Source: a virus. Taken from it: a stretch of DNA of 22,040 bases. The stretch is from positions 1 to 22,040 of the IMG/VR virus record IMGVR_UViG_3300032132_000047. The stretch is one strand, 5' to 3'. Positions 15,284-22,040 of the stretch are shown here, piece after piece (positions within the stretch are counted from its first letter, which is position 1; every line of letters begins with the position of its first letter). The notes under the pieces were generated by a model, which was given only the letters and a program-made list of their open reading frames with translations, had not been told where the DNA came from and searched no databases. Both the position numbers and the translations under genes were made by a program.

Positions 15284-16887
15284 TGGTATTTACAGGAGAA
15301 GTAAAATCTGATTTTATTAAGGATGTAGTAGTTTCTATTGATAAGAAACCAACGGAGATTGATTTCGCCGCTACTGATTTCCTATCAATAAGAGATTCAT
15401 TAATTGATTATATAAAAGCTGTATATCCTTTGGATTATGAAAATTTTTCCGAATCTGATTTAGGAGTAATGTTAATAGAGATTGTTGCTTATATGGGCTC
15501 TGTTTTTTCTTTGAAGGCAGATATGTTGGCTAATGAGAATTACCTACGAACTGCTAAGTTGCGAAGAAATGTTAAAAAGCTTTTGGAGCTTATTGGTGTT
15601 AGGATGAAAGGGCCTATTTCTGCGGCTGCTAATGCACAGATTACATGGCCGTGGACTGGGGGAGATCCTTTAGCCGCAGGCCCTATGGTAATAACTCCAG
15701 AGAATAGAGTTTTGACCATTACATCTCCTGAAGATGGTGCCGCTCTCTCGTTTGTTTTGTATAAAGTATTGAGTAATGGACAAGTTGATTTAGCAAATAC
15801 TACTGGAGAAATATCTCTTACCAAAGCAGAATCCACAGGTACAGCATTCAATGTCCATCCAGCGTCATCCTTGGTATTATTGGAAGGTTCTTTGGTAAAA
15901 CAAACTGGCACTTTCACTTCTACTGAGTTAGTGAAGTCTATAAGCTTATCACAGTTTCCTGTAGTAGAAGGTAGTGTAAGCGTGTACACAGATGGGGAGG
16001 CTACCGAGCAAGGGGTATTTACAGAAGTAGATAATTTATTTAGTGCGTCGGGCGGAAGCCATATGCTCTTCCAAACAATTTTAGATGATAATTATAAAGG
16101 TACTGTACTTTTTGGAGATAATATAACTGGACAATCGCCTTCCGTTGGTGACACTTATACTGTTACTTATAGAGTAGGTGGAGGTACTAGAGGTAATATT
16201 AAAAACGCTCTTATAAACGCATCTATTATTGGATCAATTGGTGGAACTTCGTATACTGGAACCCTTACTAATGTTTCAATGGGCACAGGAGGAGCGGATG
16301 CCGAGACAGTGGAACATGCTAAAAGACATGCTCCCATGACTTTTAGAAGGCAGGATAGATTAGTTACGCTACCTGATTATATAAATTTTGCTAATACACA
16401 CATAAGCTCCTATGGATCTACTGGGAAGGCTACCGCTGTTGTCAGAGAAGCTTTTAGTTCTGCTAATATAATTGATGTTTACCTTTTAGAGAAAGCTAGT
16501 AATTTACAATTAAGAAGGGCAACTCCTGAATATAAAACATCATTATTAGATGCAATTAATGTTAAAAAGATGCTAACTGATGAGGTGGTAGTTGTTGATG
16601 GGTTGATAAGAACTTTGGATTTAGTTGTAACTGTTAGGGTAGATAAAGAATTCAAAAGAGAGGAGCCTCAAATTAAAGCGTTAGTGAGAGACGTTATTCT
16701 TAATTATTTCTTTGTGGATAATAGAGAGTTTGGTCAATCTTTTTATACGCAGGATTTAATTAGACAAATTCATGAAATTGATAAAGTGCGGTTTGCAACT
16801 ATAGAGAACGTCCCAGAGTCTATAACGTTTGAGCAGAATGAAATTTCTCAATTAAATAACGTAACAATTAACTTAATAACTATTTAA
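15283..16887 (+). CDS. 6: Baseplate wedge protein gp6 (Baseplate_J family)
   Basis: A 534-residue protein (T4 gp6 has 660). The N-terminal helical part contains ENFSESDLGVMLIEIVAYMG, typical of gp6/gpJ. The central part is beta-rich with TVTYRVGGGTRGN near 298, and HAPMTFRRQDRLVTLPDYIN near 347-366 is the signature RxVTxxDY motif of Baseplate_J. The C-terminus is a ferredoxin-like region (LDLVVTVRVDKEF) and a final beta strand. Two gp6 chains and one gp7 chain form the core of each wedge, and the gp6 ring joins the wedges. Neighbours gp25 and the gp7-like gene complete the conserved W-J-I trio. Confidence 0.93.
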   Translation: MVFTGEVKSDFIKDVVVSIDKKPTEIDFAATDFLSIRDSLIDYIKAVYPLDYENFSESDLGVMLIEIVAYMGSVFSLKADMLANENYLRTAKLRRNVKKLLELIGVRMKGPISAAANAQITWPWTGGDPLAAGPMVITPENRVLTITSPEDGAALSFVLYKVLSNGQVDLANTTGEISLTKAESTGTAFNVHPASSLVLLEGSLVKQTGTFTSTELVKSISLSQFPVVEGSVSVYTDGEATEQGVFTEVDNLFSASGGSHMLFQTILDDNYKGTVLFGDNITGQSPSVGDTYTVTYRVGGGTRGNIKNALINASIIGSIGGTSYTGTLTNVSMGTGGADAETVEHAKRHAPMTFRRQDRLVTLPDYINFANTHISSYGSTGKATAVVREAFSSANIIDVYLLEKASNLQLRRATPEYKTSLLDAINVKKMLTDEVVVVDGLIRTLDLVVTVRVDKEFKREEPQIKALVRDVILNYFFVDNREFGQSFYTQDLIRQIHEIDKVRFATIENVPESITFEQNEISQLNNVTINLITI

Positions 16888-16888
16888 T

Positions 16889-19800
16889 ATGGTCACGCCA
16901 GGAATTAACCCTCATAATCCTTCTCCTAGAAAGTATTTCAAGAGTAATTATGTTGATGCTGTGGAGATGATTCTCCCTAGTGTATACACTCAAGATGAAA
17001 TTACGGCTAGTGGATTTGAGACTAAAAAAGAAGATCAAATAATAAATACTCACCTTAGACTAGCTGGATTATTGTCTCATCCAACTAGTAGTGTCGTGTT
17101 TGTATCGGGCGTGGCGGGCACTTCATATTCAAGTATTGGGAATCTTGCAGGAGCTTCTCAATATTTTATATCTCAAAATAATAATACGAAAATTACTCCA
17201 CAAAGTTTTGAGAGAGATATTTTAATACCTAGAGGAAAAAGTTTAAATGACTTCTCCTCCAGTGCTGATTTTTATGAATTTTTAGCGGGATCTTCGGCTC
17301 CTTTCTTGTCGTCTATTTATGGAGGACAGGCAGCATCAGGAGTTAGAGCCAGAACCAACGGAGCCTATGCCACTTCAATAGGGGCTCATGATGAAGACAC
17401 TCATATTCATCTTATAAATTCTTTATCATGGTTATACTTTCTTAATCTAAGTGGGGATGCGGGATATTACCACACATATGCGGGATCTAGTATAGTAGCA
17501 GATTTATTAACTAAAAAGACATATGCTGGAAAGACTATTTATTTAGATGATGCACTTAAGGCTTTATCAGAGTTTGTATTCTTAAATTATGAAACTTGTG
17601 CAGCTTGGCAAGATCATGGATTGATTCCTGACGATTATTTACCTTCAGGAGTTCGATCAGGCTATGTAGACGGGTCTATATCCAGTACATGGATTAGTGG
17701 AACTCAACCTTTAGATAATTTAAAAACTTTAATAAATATTATTTATTCCCCACAGGAAGCTAATTTACAAGATGCAAAGGTTATAAATGCTTTCCAGAAT
17801 TATATTGATGATGGTACATTATTAGCTTCTTTAGAAACTAAAGGACCTCTTCATAGGCTAATAAAAGCTTTTTCTTACTCTATGTTTGATAGGCTAAATG
17901 AAGCAGAAACATTAAATTTACTATATGACATTGAAGATTGTCCATCTGAATATTTACCATATCTTGGTGATTTAATTGGGTGGAAGTTATACGGCACAGA
18001 TGATACGAAAAGAAGATTGCAACTTAAAAATGCAGTCAATCTATATAAAAAGACAGGCACCAAAGCTTCAATCCAGGAGGCAGTAAATGCTTTGTTCTCA
18101 GAAGATGTTTTTGATGTTTCCGGGGACATAAAAGAGTTATGGGAATCTTACATTCCTAATCTAATTTATTATGCTTTAGCTACTGAGTCTACTCTGCTTA
18201 AAGATTTTACTACTTGGAACTCCGCTTCTAATAAATTAGGAGTAGAAGGATATTCCACTAGCAGCATGGATGAGAATATCAGGTTAGCAGTTGATCATAT
18301 TTTATTATACTTGGTCGTCTTGCATCCTGATCTTTTTAAATTAGGAGGAGAGCCTTTTCCAATAACTATTTTATCGGGCGGTACTGCTTTATCGTCCGTT
18401 GCTGCCTCTGCGTCCTTGAGTGCTGGTCCCATAATCCCAGGGATGAGTCTTTTCCTAAAGGATCCAACATTTGTATTTAATTATAGAAATAGAAATTTTC
18501 CAATACCCCCTTGGGAGAAAGCAAGTTATTATACCGATTGCGAAGTAACAGATAATCTTATTGATGATTTGAGAGATTTATTAACTTGTTTTGGAGTGTC
18601 CGAAAACTTCTCTAATATAGTAAGGGAGTATATTAAGGATAATACTCTGAGAGTAGACGATAGTATTAGAGATAATAATGGGTGGTTAATATTAACTTCT
18701 TCTGTAAATCATGCTCCAAATTTGTCTAGCGTCTTATTAGATCCTATTTCTAATAATATTGACGTATTTAGTATGTGGAATGGGAAGTCTTCTCATTTCA
18801 AATTTATAATGGCGGCAGATAGCTTTGATTTTTCTAAAAACTCATTTACTCATGATTCAAAATACGCGCCCCAATATGCAGCAAAATTAGCTAGAGATTT
18901 CTCCCCCGCCCACGCTATACCAGAATCTAGGCTTGAAACCTCTGGTAATGATTATTATGAGATCTCTGGATGGAGTCAACATTTTAATACTACAAAGTGG
19001 ATTATTCAAGCAGGAGCGTCTGCGGATGATTATGCTGGTTCTGGTTTTTCTTTAAGTGAATCGCCTTTACCTACTGCTGGATTTTTAAAACGTGATTATC
19101 CAGTTGCCCTAGCTAAGACGGGTGTTTCAGGTTTTCATTATGGGGGCACTAGAAGAGGAGGTTCCAATTCTCCAGGTTATAGGGCAATGAGGCGGGAGAA
19201 TGTTAATCAGCTACATTTAATTAATAGTGGTTTAGTTGTAGATAAAGTACCTGAGAGTGAGAACGCTTCTGGCGGTATTGTTATGGCTCCTAGAAATGCT
19301 ATTAGGAGACGAAACTATAAGTCTCTATTGCCTACAAAGGGGTATTATGATCGAACTGGCTTTAATATGCCTATATCTTGGGATTCATCTACGGTTGAAT
19401 TTAGTTATGTAGGAGGGACTAGCGGCACAGGAAACGATGCCGAAGCTACTAATAATTTATTCACAAATCTTAATGAAGGTTCTGGTTTTGGGTTTTTGCC
19501 TTTAGGCTATATTGCATCAGCAGGCTATTTTGCTTCAATTGATGATTATACGAATTTACCTTCTGTTTATGGGAGATGTGAAGATTTGAATTCTCCTAAT
19601 ATATTCTCAGGGGTTGTTACATCTTCAACGTTCCCTTGTAGAGGGCTAAGTGCTTTAGGGTCTGATGCTAGACATACACAATATTTAAGTGCTTGTGATA
19701 ACTATGTTGATAGAGGGCAAACGGCAGACATTATTCGTATTATGCATAGTATTCAGGAGAGACGTAAATTAGCAAAAGCGTCTTATTACGTAAATTCTAA

Positions 19801-21481
19801 TTTTAGTAGTTTTTCTAATGAGTATACGGACATGAAAGCTGAATTAAATTTTGCTAATAGCTCTACGGAATCAGATGGGTGGTTCCCAAACTCTATAGAG
19901 GATTATCATAATTTTAAATTTGATAGAGGATTGCATCAACTTTATAAGGTATACACAGAACAATTTTACAGACATGGGTTAAATGAAAATATTTACGAAC
20001 TTGAGGGGCCTCTAATCCATGGACATCTTTACGGATCTGGAATATTTAATGGTAGTTTTAATGTTTTAGGTCCTTCGAGTATTTATCATAAAACTAGTAC
20101 TAATCCCTTTGGGATGTCAATTGTCGCTTCTTCATTTTCAACAGCGTCTTCTCTAACACCTCAGAGCCTTGCCTTTTCTGGAATTTTAGAGCCTGGAGGT
20201 AATTGGACAGGAGCATCTCCAACAGAAGGAGGAGGAAGTTATGCGGTCACTGGAGGGCTTATAGCTTCTTCTGTATTTAATATATCAGGAGGGGTAGTTA
20301 GTTCGCTTGAAATAAGAAATAGACATATATTAAGTGGTATGGATTTGATACATGTTAGTGGTTGTGATTCTGCTAATGGTTTTGAATTTTATAATATTGC
20401 ATCTCAAAATGCTAGGAATAGTGGAAATCAGTATTATATTAATAATCCTTTAATTAAGTTGAAATCAGTTAGAGGTCTTTCACGATTGCGCTTTGCATTG
20501 AATGAGGCTAGTGGGCTAAAATCTTATTCCTCTTTTTATCCTAGAGATGATAACTCCTTGATTAATGACAATAAATATAGAATTAGCGTTCGTCATACAG
20601 GCGGGACAGAGGATGGTAAGTTTGTAGGAGGAGTTAGCATTGGCGTTTGGATTCATACAGAAATTGAAGATAATGCGTTTTGGTCGTATACTCCAAAGAG
20701 TAAATGGGAACAACGAGATGCTTCCTCCATTAGTGAGGGGCTTATTTTAGGAGAGCTTTCTCATACCTATAAGATACCTCTTAATCCCATACCTAGACAA
20801 ATAATAAAAGGAAGACCTGGATTATGCGGGAATACAGCACTGCAAAATACTACTGTTTCTAGTAATCCTTCTATAGCTTCAGAATTTTCCGAAGAAGATT
20901 ACTACACCATGGATGTTGATTTTCATACCTTCAATGAAGGCTTGGAAAGACGTAAATTAGCGACTGAATCTTATGGATCTGATTTTGCATCTAGACCATC
21001 AACATTAAATTCTAAGTTAATTAATCGTTTTGATTCAAGCAAATCAGAACATACTTCCTTTGCTCCTGAAATTCATAATACAAATCAAAATTATGTGTTT
21101 GAGTTTTTTATGATCCCTAATTCTCAAAATAAAAATAAATATGTTATTCTTGATCACATAGGATTAACTAACATAACCTTGAATGAAAAATTAACCTATG
21201 ATGTTAGTGGGGATGCTAGTCCTTTCCATTTTGAGACATTTATGAATTCATCAAAAGATATGTACACACCAGAGGACGTTAGAGTTATATTTAATTTCTT
21301 TAACTCTACTGTAGGCGTAAATCATTATTCTCCGTATGCATCAAGAGTAGTATCTGAAACAGCAGAATTGTTTGGAGTGAGTGGAGGTAGTAGATTAAGT
21401 TATAGACAACAACCAGAGTATTATACATATAATAAAGTTGCGGATTTTAGTAATTTAGATTCAATGGAAATAGTAAACTAA
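16889..21481 (+). CDS. 7: Giant gp7/gpI-like baseplate wedge protein
   Basis: A 1530-residue protein, longer than T4 gp7 (1032). Residues about 343-412 match the P2 tail protein I core: LPYLGDLIGWKLYG, then KRRLQLKNAVNLYKKTGTKA and SIQEAVNALF, a helical unit shared by P2 gpI, Mu gp48 and T4 gp7. The region before it contains long helices. After residue about 500 it is beta- and glycine/serine-rich, with jelly-roll-like parts around 1030-1270, possibly carrying surface or receptor-contact domains. The motif ERRKLA occurs twice, near 957 and 1353, each followed by a similar A/E-S-Y stretch, pointing to an internal duplication. It follows gp6 by one base with no clear ribosome binding site, so translation is probably coupled. 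The trio gp25-gp6-gp7 makes the assignment strong for the N-terminal third; the rest is inferred. Confidence 0.8.
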   Translation: MVTPGINPHNPSPRKYFKSNYVDAVEMILPSVYTQDEITASGFETKKEDQIINTHLRLAGLLSHPTSSVVFVSGVAGTSYSSIGNLAGASQYFISQNNNTKITPQSFERDILIPRGKSLNDFSSSADFYEFLAGSSAPFLSSIYGGQAASGVRARTNGAYATSIGAHDEDTHIHLINSLSWLYFLNLSGDAGYYHTYAGSSIVADLLTKKTYAGKTIYLDDALKALSEFVFLNYETCAAWQDHGLIPDDYLPSGVRSGYVDGSISSTWISGTQPLDNLKTLINIIYSPQEANLQDAKVINAFQNYIDDGTLLASLETKGPLHRLIKAFSYSMFDRLNEAETLNLLYDIEDCPSEYLPYLGDLIGWKLYGTDDTKRRLQLKNAVNLYKKTGTKASIQEAVNALFSEDVFDVSGDIKELWESYIPNLIYYALATESTLLKDFTTWNSASNKLGVEGYSTSSMDENIRLAVDHILLYLVVLHPDLFKLGGEPFPITILSGGTALSSVAASASLSAGPIIPGMSLFLKDPTFVFNYRNRNFPIPPWEKASYYTDCEVTDNLIDDLRDLLTCFGVSENFSNIVREYIKDNTLRVDDSIRDNNGWLILTSSVNHAPNLSSVLLDPISNNIDVFSMWNGKSSHFKFIMAADSFDFSKNSFTHDSKYAPQYAAKLARDFSPAHAIPESRLETSGNDYYEISGWSQHFNTTKWIIQAGASADDYAGSGFSLSESPLPTAGFLKRDYPVALAKTGVSGFHYGGTRRGGSNSPGYRAMRRENVNQLHLINSGLVVDKVPESENASGGIVMAPRNAIRRRNYKSLLPTKGYYDRTGFNMPISWDSSTVEFSYVGGTSGTGNDAEATNNLFTNLNEGSGFGFLPLGYIASAGYFASIDDYTNLPSVYGRCEDLNSPNIFSGVVTSSTFPCRGLSALGSDARHTQYLSACDNYVDRGQTADIIRIMHSIQERRKLAKASYYVNSNFSSFSNEYTDMKAELNFANSSTESDGWFPNSIEDYHNFKFDRGLHQLYKVYTEQFYRHGLNENIYELEGPLIHGHLYGSGIFNGSFNVLGPSSIYHKTSTNPFGMSIVASSFSTASSLTPQSLAFSGILEPGGNWTGASPTEGGGSYAVTGGLIASSVFNISGGVVSSLEIRNRHILSGMDLIHVSGCDSANGFEFYNIASQNARNSGNQYYINNPLIKLKSVRGLSRLRFALNEASGLKSYSSFYPRDDNSLINDNKYRISVRHTGGTEDGKFVGGVSIGVWIHTEIEDNAFWSYTPKSKWEQRDASSISEGLILGELSHTYKIPLNPIPRQIIKGRPGLCGNTALQNTTVSSNPSIASEFSEEDYYTMDVDFHTFNEGLERRKLATESYGSDFASRPSTLNSKLINRFDSSKSEHTSFAPEIHNTNQNYVFEFFMIPNSQNKNKYVILDHIGLTNITLNEKLTYDVSGDASPFHFETFMNSSKDMYTPEDVRVIFNFFNSTVGVNHYSPYASRVVSETAELFGVSGGSRLSYRQQPEYYTYNKVADFSNLDSMEIVN
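19757..20998 (+). repeat. Divergent internal repeat in the gp7-like gene (ERRKLA motif copies)
   Basis: A 14-base identity (AGACGTAAATTAGC) occurs at 19760-19773 and 20948-20961 in the same reading frame. It encodes the shared ERRKLA, followed by A(K)ASYY in one copy and T-E-S-Y-G in the other, then a serine/phenylalanine-rich stretch and a leucine/asparagine segment (MKAELNF versus NSKLINRF). The two copies are 1188 bases apart. Similarity beyond about 30 residues is not obvious by eye. Confidence 0.45.
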
Positions 21482-22040
21482 TGAAGATAAATGGGAAAAT
21501 AGAATTATATACAGATTTTGGTTCTAAAGATCAAAAACTTGTATTGGAGGATAATAATCTTATAGTTGATGGGGCGGGTGAGATTATTGTTGATATGTTG
21601 ACAACTACTCCAAGCTTGTCTGGTATACCTTCAGCATCGGCTGTTCTAGATACTTCTAATTATACAATTCAAGCTATGACCTTTGGGAAAGATAAAGAAG
21701 GTTATAAGTATCATGCTCATACTGATACTTGGAGTGGGATTGATTTTCTTTTAGGAAATAATATCTTGCATGGAACCGCAGCTAAGTTGTCCCCTTTTTC
21801 AGGAGCAATGGTTTTTGTGTCTTCTAATAATAATCCTCCAGGGGGAGTGAGTAGTTATTTTCCAAGCGGGGCTCATTATAATATCATGCCAAGCTTTCCT
21901 TCCCCTTTGGATACGAAATTAGAAACAAGGTCAGACACTATTTTTTCTAATATAGAAACACTTGAGAATATTTATGGTCCCTCGCTTCCAAATGCAAGTA
22001 AAGGTGCATTTTCTAATGCAGGGTCTAGAGGGCATAATGT
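21481..22040 (+). CDS. Distal structural protein, N-terminal part (runs off the right edge)
   Basis: The frame is open from the ATG at 21481 (TAATG overlap with the previous stop) to the window edge, giving 186 codons. The N-terminus MKINGKIELYTDF is followed by LEDNNLIVDGAGEIIVDMLT at 22-41 and a segment AMTFGKD, a pattern (asparagine-asparagine-leucine-isoleucine-valine, then a helix and a glycine-containing strand) common at the start of small tail-associated and fibre-linked proteins in marine phages. The later part has SGAMVFVSSNNNPPGG and a helix near 160. Position after gp7 suggests a baseplate periphery or fibre-attachment protein. The family is not identified with certainty. Confidence 0.75.
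   Translation, partial: MKINGKIELYTDFGSKDQKLVLEDNNLIVDGAGEIIVDMLTTTPSLSGIPSASAVLDTSNYTIQAMTFGKDKEGYKYHAHTDTWSGIDFLLGNNILHGTAAKLSPFSGAMVFVSSNNNPPGGVSSYFPSGAHYNIMPSFPSPLDTKLETRSDTIFSNIETLENIYGPSLPNASKGAFSNAGSRGHN

Noticed and set aside
15540-15989. 149-residue reverse-strand frame opposite gp6
   Set aside because: The gp6 frame on the other strand has clear family motifs through this stretch, and the reverse frame has no recognisable features.

Overview
This window is a densely packed piece of a tailed, contractile-tail bacteriophage genome (myovirus morphology, T4-related protein families). The evidence is a UvsW-type helicase, a T4 gp61-type primase and an almost complete set of contractile-tail baseplate genes: gp26/gp51-like, tape measure, gp48/54-like, gp53-like, gp27-like hub, gp5-like spike, gp25, gp6 and gp7-like. 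The DNA is AT-rich, there are no tRNAs, insertion sequences or CRISPR arrays, and no gap between genes reaches 50 bases. The host cannot be read from the sequence. The mix of T4-type core genes, very large structural proteins and a RecB/Cas4-type nuclease is common in aquatic T4-like phages, but that is inference.

Left part (1-4422): a partial uvsW-like helicase runs leftward off the edge. Divergent from it is a gp26-like baseplate/tail-chaperone gene with a T TTT TTT slippery heptamer just before its stop, and an open -1 frame with no usable start that looks like gp51, so a gp26-gp51 fusion by programmed -1 frameshifting is predicted. An unrecognised 321-residue protein follows. Next comes a short cassette whose genes alternate in strand: primase (-), PD-(D/E)XK nuclease (+) and a small unknown (-). 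These genes overlap or abut end to end.

Right part (4451-22040): one long rightward operon, mostly with TAATG stop/start overlaps, encodes an unknown 146-residue protein, the tape measure, a tube-initiator protein, a LysM-like gp53 homologue, an oversized gp27-like hub, a spike without a lysozyme domain, a LamG-containing 912-residue protein, gp25, gp6, a giant 1530-residue gp7/gpI-like wedge protein and the start of another distal structural protein.

Together the rightward genes build the tail: chaperone and tape measure set tube length, the hub, spike and initiator form the central baseplate, gp25/gp6/gp7 form the wedges, and the LamG protein and last genes are candidates for surface binding. 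The order chaperone, tape measure, initiator, hub, spike, gp25, gp6, gp7 is that of phages Mu and P2 rather than that of T4 itself. This supports reading gp26/gp51 as the counterpart of the frameshifted tail-assembly chaperones.
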